Source: Diphasiastrum complanatum (Eukaryota; Streptophyta; Lycopodiopsida; Lycopodiales; Lycopodiaceae). Taken from it: a DNA stretch of 64,000 nt. Where the stretch lies: the NCBI GenBank assembly GCA_029204225.1, contig CM055103.1:44509095-44573094 (forward strand), read 5' to 3'. The position numbers and the translations under genes were made by a program. A model generated the notes under the pieces. It did not search any database, had not been told where the DNA came from, and was given only the letters and a program-made list of their open reading frames with translations. Shown one piece after another: positions 1-12,070 of the stretch (the first letter of the stretch is position 1; every line of letters starts with the position of its first letter).

Positions 1-1795
1 TTTAACAACATGCATGAACGGAATGCGGTGTCATGGACTGCAATGATTGCAGGATATGCACAGCAAGGGCTTGGGAAGGAGGCTCTTGCTCTGTATGAGC
101 AAATGAAACAGGAAGGTGTGCAGCCAGATAATGTTACGTATGTTGTTCTCCTAAAAGCATGTGCCAGCATTGCAGCCCTGGAACAGGGCAAGAAGCTCCA
201 TTCACACATCATCACAAATGGCTGTGAGTTGGATTTGATTGTGGGCAGTGCCCTTGTTGACATGTATGCAAAATGTGGGAGCATAGAGCATGCATGCCAG
301 GTGTTCAACGGCATGCACGAAAGAAATGTGGTATCATGGAATTCAATGATTGCAGGATATGCACAGCGAGGGCTTGGCAAGGAGGCCCTCACTCTGTATG
401 AGCAAATGAAAGAGGAATGTGTGCAGCCAGATGATGTCACGTACGTTGTTCTCCTGAAAGCATGTGCCAGCATTCCAGCTCTGGAACGGGGCAAGGAGCT
501 TCATTCCCACATCATCAGAAGTGGCTTTGAGATGGATACGATTGTGTGTGATGCCCTTGTTGACATGTATGCAAAATGCGGGAGCATAGAGCGTGCACTT
601 CAGGTGTTCAACAACATGCATGAGCGAAATGTGGTGTCATGGACTGCATTGATTGGAGGATATGTGCAGCAAGGGCTTGGAAAGGAGGCCCTTGCTCTTT
701 ATGAACAAATGAAAGAGGAAGGTATGAAGCCAGACAATACCACGTATGTTATTCTCCTAAAAGCATGTGCCAGTGTTGCAGCCATGAAACAGGGCAAGGA
801 GCTCCATTCCCACATCATCAGAAGTGGCTTTGAATCAGATGTGATCGTGGGCAGTGCCCTTGTTGACATGTATGCAAAATGTGGGAGCATAGAGCATGCA
901 CGTCAGGTGTTCAACAACATGCATGAACGGGATGTCGTGTCATGGAATGCAATGATTGCAGGATATGCACAGCAAGGGCTTGGTATGGAGGCTCTTATAT
1001 TTTTGGAGCAAATGCAAATGGAAGGCACGAAGCCCAATGAGGTCACATATGTTAGTGTTCTCTCTGCATGCAGCCAGTCTCGCCTAGTAGATGAAGGTCA
1101 TCAGCTTTTTGATTCCATGTGTAAAGATCCTGGTCTCACACCAACCATGGATCACTATGCCTGTATGGTTGATCTTCTGGGCCGTGCGGGGTGCCTGACT
1201 GATGCTGAGAACTTTATTAACAAAATGCCCGTTCAGCCTGATGTTGTGGTTTGGATGACTTTGCTTGGTGCTGCTAGAAACCACGGCCATGTAGAAATAG
1301 GAAGACGTGCCTTTAATAGTGTTGTGAAGTTGGAACCAGAAAATGCTGCAGCTTATGTGCTGCTATCAAATATCTATGCAGCAGCGCCAGGATGTATGAG
1401 GAAGCAAAAATAACACTAAATGAAGAATGTCAGTGTGAAACAGACACCTGCGTGCAGCTGGATTGAAGTAGGCAATAAAGTGCAAGCTTTTGTTGGGGAT
1501 GCAATTCATCCACAAAGCAAGGAGATTTGGGCAGAATTGGATTAGATTGGTTGGGCTAATGGAGGTGGACAGGGTATATAGCTGATTTGAGCTTTGCGCT
1601 GCATGATGTGGAGGATGAGGAGAAGGAGAATGCTCTGCGTGAACACAGTGGGTGGCCTCATTGGCGCACACCCCAAGGGATGCAAACTGATTCTACCATT
1701 TTGAGGATGGCTTCTGTTTCTGTAGGGAAATTGTCGGACGTGAGGTCATTGCAACAGTTGAAGAATTTTCATCTTTAAGGCACTCGTTTTCAAGG
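1..1795 (+). pseudogene. PLS-class PPR protein (E/E+/DYW type), 5' end outside window, decayed 3' end
   Basis: The reading frame is open from base 1 to a TAA at 1411-1413 and is truncated by the window edge, so the real start is upstream. It encodes successive PPR triplets with hallmarks such as VVSWNAMIAGYAQ, YVVLLKAC and ALVDMYAKCG, then a terminal stretch with MDHYACMVDLLGRAG and WMTLLGAARNHG that is typical of the last S/E motifs. These proteins normally bind organelle RNA, and DYW-ending members act in C-to-U editing. Past NIYAAA the frame is lost. Residues of the E motif continue at 1392-1421 in another frame and at 1420-1542 in the first frame (CSWIEVGNKVQAFVGD), ending at TAG 1543-1545. 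E+ scraps follow (1546-1575, then FALHDVEDEEKENAL near 1590-1640), with a faint DYW remnant to about 1795 (EIVGREVI). No HSEKLA-type or C-terminal DYW signature survives. It could still make a PPR protein without an editing domain, but the shards argue for a decaying gene. Confidence 0.85.
10..1011 (+). repeat. In-frame 303-bp tandem repeats of the PPR P-L-S triplet
   Basis: Units begin at 10, 313, 616 and 919, exactly 303 bp (101 codons) apart, each opening with a Met-His-Glu-Arg motif. Three units are full and the fourth follows the pattern to about 1011 before passing into the C-terminal motifs. Units are nearly identical in DNA as well as protein, which implies recent duplication or gene conversion inside the gene. 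Confidence 0.9.
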
Positions 1796-4420
1796 TTAGT
1801 CAGATCTGTTTGTAATATGTCAGTTGACCAAATTTGAACTTCATTTGCTTTTATTGAAAATTTTCAATGAGATAAAGGCTTGAATCAATTTAAGTACATC
1901 TTTTTAATTCCATGAAAATTTGGCATGGCTCCACCTTGGTTTGTGAATCTGTGTATGGTTATTGCTGCAAAAGAAGCAAGGAATCGCATGGTATCGTATG
2001 CATGGATTCTAGTCAAAAGCAAAGTACAAAACAAAGGAACGTATCGTTCAACAATGCAGGCATGATAACAAGGGAAATTTGTGTACAGAAATTTGACTAC
2101 ACTGTGCAGCCAGACCAGATACAGTAAACTAATAGGGTTACTACTCATCGAAGAGGCTCAAAACTATTTTTGAAATATAATTTGAGGATTCCAAATTTGA
2201 AAGGTATGTGCTTGTTCATTGTATCTCTATGGCTTGCTTTCTTCCAAGAACAAAATGACCATGTTAAGGCCATGTTGTGCCGTAAGCAAAGTGTTGCAAT
2301 GATTTACCATGGTTGAAATATAATTGCAGGAAAGCTCTTTGAGATTATCAAAGATGAACAAACATGGCTTGTTCAATAAAGCATTGGAAATAGCCATGAA
2401 CACATTCTCCTCAACTAGATGATATGTCGTGTTTGCACCCTTGCAAGTTCTCATTGTTTTTGAATAATTTGATTATGCTGCTGAAGGACTGTGGATTGAA
2501 ACATGTACTTTTATTTGAGGTTTGCACAAGTTGTTGGAATATTGAAATGTTCATGTGAAAGTTTTATCTGGATTGGTCGATGCACACAGCCAATTGTTTC
2601 CAAACTTTTTCTCCAAATTAGTTAAGATTTTTCTCCAATTTGTCATAATGCAAATCTTTGTGCAAAGAAGTGTCTCGGTAGTGCAAAATACTTATAGCCG
2701 AACTTTCTTTCATCATGTTTTTTACACTATCACAAAAGAAATTTCTGTTTTTTTTTTTTAAAAATGATTAGTTGCCAACAATATTTTGCAGATTTTTCTC
2801 CAAATCATATCATGAATGTAATGTAGCGGTTTGAAGATCCTAACATGTAGTGTGGTGTATTTCTCTCTCACCTTTGCCACACATGTGGGGTCTTCAACGT
2901 CCAAGTTCTCAACCACATAATTTTACATCACATCAAGAAGGGTTCTGAAACTGTTAGTTGGCCAAAATAGAAACAATTATGAGCTTACCAACAATTTGAG
3001 CCAGCCCTTTGTCAAGGGCTATCATTCTTTTAGTTGACTACATTTTGCTTGACCCCTTTGACATAATTTGGGCGTTCCAATGAATCCCACATACTCGCTC
3101 TTTCCATTATCTTTGCAAGGTTGGTAGTCTTTCTTTTCGATTGGGCTTCTATGTTGAGCTTATCAAACTCCAAGATTCACCTACCCGGTTCATTCTTCAA
3201 GCGTTGTTGGGGATTTAGGGATCAATTCAAGGCCTATCACAACTTTTCACAAATAGTATCGTTCCCATGAGATAGTTCTAACATTCTTTCAAGCATGCAT
3301 TCATGTACAAGAGGGAAAACACAATTCACACGATTCCAATTGTCATTCTAACACTAGATTTTAACACTATCTCCACATTAACAATACTAGCAAAAGCTCT
3401 TAACATTTCACAAGAAACAAAACCATGTTAACACTATTCAAATCACACGGAAGCAAGGGAGGCATCATGTATCTACACTATGCTCTCTAATCATGATTAA
3501 CACTACTAGAAAAACCATAAGCAAAATATGAAAACCAATAGAACCAAAAGCATGAGAGTGAGCGGAGTTAGAAGCATGGATGTTTATGATGAGACTTTGA
3601 CAGAATCTCCTCCTCTTGATTGAACATGAAAATTGAGTATAGGTGGTGCCTTTTTATGGTTGAGGTAGGCCCTTCACCTCTTAATCCTATTGGTTTGCCT
3701 ATGTGGCACACCTCCTACTACTATGGCTGGCCTAGTCGGTGTGCATGTGAAGTCCATGTGACACTGCCACCTAAGGCTATGCCTTATTAACTTGACTTTG
3801 TCTTCCTATTTTATTTTAGCTATATTGGCCCAAGCCATTTATTTTAACTTAACTATCTAATGTATGTACAATTAAATGTGCTCATTGGGGTGGGCTTACA
3901 CTCGCAAGAGGCCATCTTCTCTTGCACTTATTCACGAATTTTTACATCCCTGATGTGTGGACACCGAAAATTGAAATAAGAATATTGTCGCGGGCATTCA
4001 CCGTGACTACCCCAACAAGCATATTATAGAGTTTCTCATACGTGGCGAAGACAAATTTTCTTGCAAATAATCTTTGGTTGTCATATGACATGCATAATAT
4101 AAATGTTGCATGTCAATTTGCTCAAGCCTACACCTCTTAAAAAAATTTAATTGTATGTATTTGAACCTTTTAAATTTGTCCTGCTTCCATGATGTAATTG
4201 GCCTTGTATTTAAGTCACATCAAAGTTCCATTGATCTGTAAATAATGAAACTAGCTCTATGTGTGTTGATCTTATATGGAATCTATCTAAACTCCAACAA
4301 TATTTCACATCGTTTGTGGAGCAAGCAACAATGTTTACATTTACCACATCCTCTAAAGTGTCCTACAACTTGACAGGATATACTCTGCAAATAACGTGCA
4401 TACATTTGAAGGGTCAACAT
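1796..4420. other. Gene-poor AT-rich stretch
   Basis: No reading frame here resembles a known protein. There is a short poly-T tract near 2748-2760. Part of 3900-4020 has the texture of old repeat sequence, but I could not assign it. I see no RNA gene or LTR boundary. Confidence 0.5.
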
Positions 4421-5040
4421 TTAGTGGTAGGGCTCACTTACTAGCTTGCCCACAAGCTTAGCCATAGCTCTCTTTGCAAAAGTTTGAATACTTTCTTGGC
4501 CCCTTGGATCAGCTTTCTTTGGGCCCTTCGCAATCGCCTTTTTTCTTGGCCCCACCTCCTTTTGCTGTGTCACAGCCTCCTTTCGATCCAATGGACCTTC
4601 CTCAATGTATGAGTACAAAGGACGCAACCTTCTTCATGGCTAAATGTCTAATGGTTGAGAAATTTGTTGCATACTCGTGTCCATAATCAAAGCGATGTGT
4701 GGCTTGTCAACAATAACCATTGTTGGATGCCCAAATTTTTGAAAAGCTTGCCACATAGCCTTGAGCCCTACAAAACTCTACATGAGATTTTCTCCAAAAT
4801 CCTCATCAACAATGTTTTGGATCTCAACCAAGTGAAAGATGTTCTAGATAGATGCTGTAAAGTTTTCTAACACCATCAAAACCAATAGTGAGAATGTCCA
4901 TGTACCGTTCGTAGTGAGATTTTGGAAAGAAACCTCTTATTGACTTGAGATTTTGAACTTGATTTATCAAAAAAGTGGACAAGTCCATCCTCCATGAAAA
5001 TTACGAGGATCATCCTTCACTTGCCCATTAGGGGTACTTA
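4421..5040 (-). other. Unassigned coding-like remnant on the minus strand
   Basis: Read on the minus strand this stretch has protein-like frames in pieces: a segment with RYMDILTIGFDGVRKLYSIY, a segment with FGHPTMVIVDKPHIALIMD, and a 68-codon open piece (4421-4627) beginning MRPLYSYIEEGPLDRKEA. Stops and frame changes separate them. This looks like a decayed gene or DNA-transposon ORF, but I cannot name the family. Confidence 0.25.
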
Positions 5041-5573
5041 GCTTTTTCACCATTTCCACCTTTTCAAAATGTAAAGATAGAGAAGCACTCTCCAAACTAG
5101 TGAAACTCATACAAAGTTGAGCCATTTCTAAATAAAATTTATAGTTACCTCTATTATCTGCTTGTATTTATAATGGAAAGACATCAAATTACATTATTTG
5201 AGCATAAAAAACAAGACTCATGGGAAGAGTGTGGACCCCTTAATAGTCGACTTTTGTTTTACGCACACAATTTTGTGCACATGAGCACAAAAGTGTGCAT
5301 AAAATTATTTGTCAGTTGACGAGGCCAAGAGACTATCAAATGATTGAAGTTTTAGTCTGCCAATTGCATGGAGAACTAGACGCACCTCTACATCAAATCC
5401 TTGGATGACTTAAAACAAATTCTCCTATCGATGGCATTGTACACATAGCCCATTTCAAAGTTTCAAAAGCAAAATTTGTTTGGCCTCTTGGTGGAGTGTT
5501 GAATAGATCCCAAAGAGGCTCCAACACTACAAATCTATTCTCGTTCATGTGGGAAGCCCAATATTTCATTGGG
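5041..5573. other. Gene-free stretch before the composite repeat
   Basis: No recognisable gene. The last bases (about 5550-5573, AAGCCCAATATTTCATTGGG) match the inner end of the TIR-half sequence seen at 7670 and 14862. The composite repeat family therefore already begins here. Confidence 0.4.
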
Positions 5574-5630
5574 CCCCCAAATTGAAAAAAATTCAAGAAA
5601 AGAAAAAGGTGGGAGAGGGCATGGGATACA

Positions 5631-5632
5631 CA

Positions 5633-5660
<28 letters not shown>
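5631..5660 (+). repeat. Poly-C tract
   Basis: An almost uninterrupted run of about 30 C residues inside the GC-rich arm of U1. The matching positions of the other copies (8437, 15637) carry only a few C residues, so this is a local expansion. Confidence 0.9.
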
Positions 5661-5663
<3 letters not shown>

Positions 5664-5951
5664 CCCACTCGTCCGGTCGGTAGGGAGGGTCTGATTTTTG
5701 GGGTATGGGGACTATGCGCCCACCCGCCTATCTAGAGTTCAAAACTTGATAGTTTTAGATTAAATACCTCGGAATTGAAAATATTGAAAGAGTGAGATTA
5801 TTCAAGAAGTAGAGATTTTGTTTCAATTTGTAACAAGCATAGTAGGATCACAGTGCATATAGCACACATAACTATGAACCATTTTTGGACACAAGATTCA
5901 CCCCATTCGTGATCTGATCGTTGTTATCACAACAGCTAATATACAGATTCT

Positions 5952-7030
5952 CTATTTTTTTATGTGCATTAGTACTGTCAAATAATCTCTAGTTTGCTTT
6001 GGTCTGATGACAGGTATTGTCGGCTGCTCGACTTCTGTAGCTATAACTCTAGGTTCTGTAGAAGGAACATCAATGTTGGAAGAATCCATGCTACGTAAAA
6101 TAGGATGAAATGACATAACATCGTTTATCGATGGTTGTTTGAAATCATAGTATGTATGTTCTTGAAATATTACATCCCTAGAGGCAAATACTACATTGGT
6201 GGATGGATCATAAACTTTATAAGCTTTATGTTCATCAGGAGCCAATGAAACTAGCTTCTTCCTAAGCTGTTTAGGAATGTGAACAAAACATATACAACCA
6301 AAGATCTTTAAATGGCTGACACTAGGCTTGTGCCCATGCCAAACTTCTTAAGGAATTTTGTTGTTGACGACTTTGGTGTTGGATCTGTTTTGCACGTAAC
6401 AGGTTGTGGCAGTAGCTTCTGCCCAGAACTTCACAGGTAGGTGTGCTTGATGTAGCATGGATCTGGCTGAGTTGAGAAGAGTTTGATTCTTCCTTTCTGC
6501 AATTCCATTCTGTTGAGGTGAATAGGAAGTGGTGAATTGTCTTCTAATACCATGTTCAGCCATGTAGTCGGACATCTCGTTAGAGATGTATTCGCCACCA
6601 CCATCAGTTCGGAGTGCCTTCACTTTCGTAGACGTTTGTGTCTCAACCATGGCCTTGAATCTCTTGAAGCATTCAAAGGCTTCAGATTTGTGCTTAATGA
6701 ACATGACTGTAGACCATCTAGAATAATCATCTATGAAAGTGATAAAATAGATTGCATCCCCTAATGACGGAGTTGGCATTGGACCACAGAGATCGCTATG
6801 TACAAGATCTAATACATGTTTTGTTTTGATTGAATGTGATTTTGGAAACTTGCTTCTAGAGTGCTTCCCATAGATGCGTGATTCACAAAAGAAAGATTTC
6901 CTATCTAATGAAGATGGGAAATTCAACCCGTCAACTAAATTATTACAACGCATATAAGAAAGCGATCTTGTATTCATGTGTCCAAATTGACTATGCCACA
7001 GAACAACACTGTCTTCTCTTTTTGTTATTG
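5952..7030 (-). pseudogene. Ty1/copia integrase remnant
   Basis: Reading right to left: a GAG-pre-integrase piece (LWHSQFGHMN, just upstream of 6977), then the integrase core in an open frame at 6348-6977, with HSDLCGPM (first Asp), FIDDYSRW, LRTDGGGEY (second Asp) and QQNGIAERKNQTL (Glu), so the DDE triad is readable. A stop at the edge of 6348 and a frame change lead to EVWHGHKPSVSHLKIFGC and then 5952-6245 (HKAYKVYDPSTNVVFASRDV), which stops after MHIKK. Integrase would insert retrotransposon cDNA. No gag, protease or RT is attached on this strand. The other two unit copies lack this segment. Confidence 0.85.
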
Positions 7031-7165
7031 ATACTCGCTCCTACAACTGAATAGAATATCTTATTCGAAGTGTGCATGGTTGTCGCAGACGTCTGATTAT
7101 TTCGCTCTCTTCATGGCTGTCTAAGACACTTGCACATATATTCTACTAGTCGAAAGGGATTCAAA

Positions 7166-7412
7166 TTATCTAATGAATTCACAAATTATTACCATTCTTA
7201 AATCATTCTTTAACATGGAAGGTTCATCCTCAGAGATCCGGTTGATCAATAAGTTTAACAATGACGACCTCCACATGTGAAAGTTCAAGATGATGATGAT
7301 ACTAATCGAAAAAGAATTATGAAGATACATCAATGGTTCGATAGGCAAACTGGTTGAACCTAAATTGCTTATTACCGCTTGGGAAGCAAAAGATGGCAAG
7401 CATTAGCCATCA
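7166..7412 (+). pseudogene. Copia gag N-terminal fragment with in-frame TGA (U1)
   Basis: The translation runs through NMEGSSSEIRLINKFNNDDLHM, a TGA at 7278-7280 where copia gag normally has Trp (F.GSN(F)..WK pattern), then KFKMMMILIEKELWRYINGS and TWEAKDG. The same TGA is found in the copies at 14455 and 16368. The frame ends where the TIR half begins. The primer-binding site that should precede it is missing in this unit. Confidence 0.65.
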
Positions 7413-7695
7413 TTAGGGCACTTTTTGGACTCAAAAAGGGCTTCTTCCTTGCCTAAATGTGTTTGCTAATTAGGATTAATTAACTCACTAATTGTCCTAC
7501 GTGGCAGTTCGCCATGGGTTTATCATGAGTTAACTCATACTTCAATAGACTTCACTTAGACCTAGTGTAATAATATAGCAAGGACAAGTGATTCAATGTA
7601 GTTGAATATCTAAATGAAAAGATCGCCGATATTTTTTCAAGGCTTTCAAAAAACCGTTTAAAGGAAGCCCAATATTTCATTGGCCCCCCTATGAA
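7413..7695 (+). mobile_element. Half of a TIR/foldback DNA element inside gag (U1)
   Basis: Begins with the terminal palindrome (GGGCACTTTTTGGACTC then AAAAAGGG) and runs through AATTAGGATTAATTAACTCA to CCCAATATTTCATTGGCCCC. It matches the reverse complement of the right arm of the complete element at 11811-12908. No second terminus follows in this unit. It sits at the same gag position in all units, so it was amplified together with the retroelement. Confidence 0.6.
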
Positions 7696-9215
7696 AAATT
7701 GCCTATATTGGCCAATCTAGCCGTGTAGTCTAATGTAAATTTTGTACATAAGTGGATTCCACACATGTAAGGCCAAGATGCAACGTGGTAATCCATTTCT
7801 AATGTAGGTTAGGTCGAGTCAAGAGTGATGGTTGTGTCTATTTGGTAGAGATCCCTACATTATAGGACCTACCTTTTGATTTGTGATGAGATTTTGATCA
7901 ACTATCTACCTACCAAGCATGGCTCTAGGAAATAGACTAGGGTTTCATTTTAGGGCAAAAAGGTTGAGTTAACTTCCCTATTACATGCTGGAAATTCACG
8001 TAACTTTACAAAGGAAGTCACTTTTGCTATGTATTCCAAGCTCTAATAGTGAGAAGATAGATTATTTTTGGAGCTCATTGGCAATCTCGAGTTTGCTCTC
8101 CATGTACATTGATTCTTTGTGATAAAAACTGAAACCAAGACTTATTGTACTTCAAACACAGTCTATAGGCCATACAACAGGCTGCTCTTCACACATGCCA
8201 ACCCGGATTTGTATTTATGTTCAATAATTTGATTGTCAATGCTTGTTGTTTGTCAAATTGCCAATCTAGATCAACTTTTTGATGACTAGTTTTTTGATAG
8301 ATTGTTAAGCAAGTACACAATCACTCTTGTGGATCTTTCTAAGATCCATTTATGGTCCTAAAGTACTGTACTTTCACACCCCCAAATTGAAAAAAAATCA
8401 AAAACAAAAATAGGTGGGAGAGGGCATGGGGTACACCCCTCCGTCCGGAGAGTAGGGAGGGCCTGATTTATGGGGCGCGGGGACTGTGGTGCGCCCACCT
8501 ACCTATCTAGAGTTCGAAACAAGAACTTGATTGTATCTAATTATCTGATTCCTTGGAACTGAAAATATTGAAAGAGTGAGATTATTCAAGAAGTAGAGAT
8601 ATTGTTTCAATTTGTAACAGCATAGTAGGATCACAAGCGCATATAGCACGTAATACTGTGAACCATTTTTGGAGACACAATTCACCCCATTTGTGATCTG
8701 ATTGTTGTTATCACAACAACTAATATACATATCCTCTATTTTTTTATTTGCATTAATACTATCAAATACTCTCTAATTTGTTTCTCTTTCTGTTATTGAT
8801 ACTCGCTCCTACAACTGAAAATAATATTTGATTCGAAGAGTGCATGGTTGTCGTAGACGCCTGATTATTTCGCTCTCCTCATGGTTGTCTAAGACACCTA
8901 TACATATATTCTACCAGTCGAAAGATTCATCTAAGTAATACTATGAATTCGGTAGTTAGATTCGATCCTTTATAATTTTCATTGTTTTTTTTTTTTTTTT
9001 TCCGTTTGGTAAGAGCTCTTACAGCCTACAAGAATTGTCGAGTTCGAGTCAAGTATTGGAGTTAGATTTGAGGCCAACAAAAGGTGGTATCAGAGTGGAT
9101 TCGAATTATCGAATGAATTCACGAATTACTACCATTCTTAAATCATTCTTTAACATGGAAGGTTCATCCTTAGATATCCGGTTGATCAATAAGTTTAACA
9201 ATAACGACCTCCACA

Positions 9216-10058
9216 TGTGAAACATTTGTGAAAAATGCAAAAATAAGCTTGGTAGAGGCCAAAAATCTTGTATATAGATAAAAACACATGTGTGGAGCCT
9301 GTTCTCATGTGTGAAAATAGTGTACTTGTCATGTACAATAATCATATAGGTTGTACATATGATATATTTCAAGTTCTAGTGGCTAAAAAGGCCAAAAACT
9401 AGTTTTCTAGACATATGACACATGGCATCAATCTATTGATTGCATGAGCCACATCCTTTGGTTAGGTGTCATATCACATGTGTAGAGGACAGCTCACATG
9501 TGTGGAATAAGCTGAAGTAGGCAAATTTTGACTTCTAGAAGATTTCCAAGTAGATCTCCATATAGAAGAAAAATGGACCAAAAGTGCTCAAAATAGAAGG
9601 TTTTGTCCAAGTGTCAGTTTTGCATGATGAATCATCATATGACAAAGCACCTTCACACATGTGGGATCAGAGGGATGATCAGTACCACGATCTCCCACTT
9701 ATTGTATATATAGAGCCACATTTGGCCATAATCAATGTGAGACACCAATCTTGGTTTTGGAAGCAATTTTGAGTGATTCTCTCCATTTGTCTACATTTGT
9801 TTTGATTGTTTTGAGGTTCTATCAATGTGTACTTGATTTTCAGGTTGGAGTCCGTACTCAGACAGTGTTTCACACATGTGAAACCATAAAGTACACTTAC
9901 CTTCAATTAATGATTGTTCTTCTTAGGATTTTGTGTCTAGAATTGATCTAGATTTATCCTGATCTAAAGTAGATTGATAGATCAAGTAATCTGACAACCA
10001 ATCCCTCTTGAGGATCAGATTAGGATCCACTCTTGGTCCTTTTTGTACTTTTTCCACA
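9216..10058 (+). repeat. C0 5' LTR
   Basis: An 843-bp LTR opening TGTGAAACATTTG and closing TTTTTCCACA directly before the primer-binding site. A TATA-like TGTATATATAGAGCC lies near 9704-9718. It contains many copies of CACATGTG(A/T), a motif common to the copia LTRs of this window. Its start resembles that of the C1 LTR and the solo LTR at 58729 (all begin TGTGAA). Confidence 0.75.
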
Positions 10059-10071
10059 TGGTATCAGAGCC
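10059..10071 (+). promoter_or_regulatory. Primer-binding site of C0 (initiator Met tRNA)
   Basis: TGGTATCAGAGCC immediately follows the LTR end and matches the 3' end of plant initiator tRNA-Met in complement, the usual primer of plant copia elements. Confidence 0.9.
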
Positions 10072-11735
10072 TAGTACAAGAGGTTTTGTTGAAATTGATA
10101 GGATTAATCCAAATCAAAGCCAAAATTAGCAGTTTTTTGGAAACTAGTCAAATTTTGTGTAGCGAGTTGGATTTGATAGCTACCCTCAAAATTTTTGGTC
10201 CAAATCTTGTTGTGGGCTGTAGGAACCTTTCTCACACGTGTGAGGCCGCACAGCTCCGGTTTTGACTGAGAAATTTCAAAAATTTGTAGAATTTGACTCA
10301 CACACCCAATTTGAGTGATTTTTGGTGCAAAATCAAGCATTTTCTATAGAGAATCTAATCCCTTGATTAGTTCTTGGATTAGATCAGCCAAGAAATTAAA
10401 TTTGAAGCTTGAATTAGGTGCATTAATTGATTATCTCTGATTTTTTGAGTGCATGTTGAAGTTGAGAGAGATTTTGCTAAAAATCATAGATTAAGGAGTG
10501 ATATGCAAGGTGAGAGGTTGAAATCCATTGTACCATCACTCTAGATTTGTTCAAGAGTGATAGGGTCAAGTTTAGAAGCATCAATTTGCTAGAAAACATC
10601 CTTGGATCTGTCCTCCAAAGTGAAACCTTTGAGAGTTTCTAGTGCATATAGAGCATCTATGCAAATCTTTTGTAGAATTTGACATAGATTGACTTAAATT
10701 GAGAGTTCTAGAAAAGAGATTGAGATCCAAGTCACATTGTTCAACCCTACTCAATTTGTTTGAGTGATTGTAAGGTTTGAAAAGAGTCATTAAGGTGTCT
10801 ATGACAAATGTGTAGAGAGAGATCCAATTTTCTAAGAGTTCCTTCCTTTGTAGAGGGCAAGATCTAGAAGCTCATTTTGTGTTGTTATTGGTGGAGAGTT
10901 TGTCTTCTCCTAAGTGATCAAATCTTTCTAAGTGGCATTAGCTCTGTGAAGCACAATATCTTAGTGAGAAAAATCACAACTTTTGATTTTGAATTTCATT
11001 CCAAGTCTTAAAAGGTAGAGTAATTGGTGGAATCCAATAGGAGTGATTGAATTCAATTTGTTGAGCAAAAATTGACATAGTATGTATGAAACTCAAATTA
11101 GTTCTATTCAACTTTCTTTGTGAGAGTGTGAGGGTCAATTTGTGATCCCATTTGATGTCTAGAATGAGGAGGAGTCCATATTTGAGTATTCATGTATGGT
11201 TGAGATCTTTGTGAATCTCTAGTTGTCTAATTTTTAAGCTTTGTGAAAAATTGGTGGTATAGTTTGTTTTCAAATCAAATCAAATTCATTCTAAATCTCA
11301 AGAGTGAGATTATTTGGGTCAAGAGTGAGTCCAAAGGAAGTGATTAAGTTTGATTTTTCATGTGTTTAAAACAAAACCCATCTTTTGTTCAAGAATCTCA
11401 AGTGTTGAGAGAACTAGTCAAGTGAAAAGGAAAATCTAGGTGTCAAATCTTTTCATATCCATTTCAACTTTCAAAAGAAAGAGTCATTGGTATTTGATGA
11501 GTCCAATAGGAGATTGGATCTGATTTCTTTTGTGATTTGATTCGAATATTGTGTGCTTTTGTCTTAGGGATCAAAGCAAAGTTTCCAAGTGACTAGTCAT
11601 TAGTGTGAAGATTGATTCTTAGGTTTGTGAGCTAGATTTTTTGTAGATCATTCTAGATTATTGAAGATGTTCAAATCTAGTCTCTTGAAAGTCACAAATT
11701 ACATTTGTAGAATCATATCACAGGTTTTTATTCAC
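10072..11735 (+). other. C0 untranslated leader
   Basis: About 1.66 kb with no long frame between the primer-binding site and the gag start. C1 has a leader of about 1.16 kb in the same position, so a long leader appears normal for this copia group. Confidence 0.6.
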
Positions 11736-12070
11736 ATGGCATCAATAGGTGGCATCCTATTGAAGGAAAGAAAGGATCCTAAGTGCAACCTTTGTGGCAA
11801 GGGAGCATTAGGGCCCTTTTTGGACTCAAAAAGGGCCTCTTCACTAATTATAATTAGTGTTAATGACGACATGTGTACCAATAAGAGAGTGACAATTGAG
11901 ATGGAATGGTCCATATGACATGGCACATCCAATGGTGTAGATTGGATCTTTAAATTCTAACTCACCCACTAACCCTCCTCTAACTCTACCTCCTCAACTC
12001 ACATCAATGATAGTATTGCAATGGTACAATTACTATTTTTTCAAGCACTTCAAATAATTTATTTTTTAAC

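Larger units (their letters stand above)
5574..8378. repeat. Composite repeat unit U1 (first of three tandem copies)
   Basis: The unit starts with CCCCCAAATTGAAAAA and a GC-rich arm (GTGGGAGAGGGCATGGG then a GCGCCCACC block). It continues with an AT-rich antisense copia flank, a block beginning TTGATACTCGCTCCTACAAC, a sense copia gag start, a half TIR element and about 690 bp that ends CTAAAGTACTGTACTTTCACA. The same order recurs at 8379 and 15576. U1 alone keeps about 1.07 kb of antisense integrase, and it lacks about 190 bp including the primer-binding site present in the other copies. Confidence 0.7.

Noticed and set aside
343-890. Minus-strand frames inside the PPR gene
   Set aside because: Antisense shadows of the repetitive PPR coding sequence; they repeat with the same 303-bp period.
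4421-4870. hAT-type transposase for the minus-strand relic
   Set aside because: The visible fragments do not show the hAT dimerisation signature or a BED finger, so the name cannot be supported.
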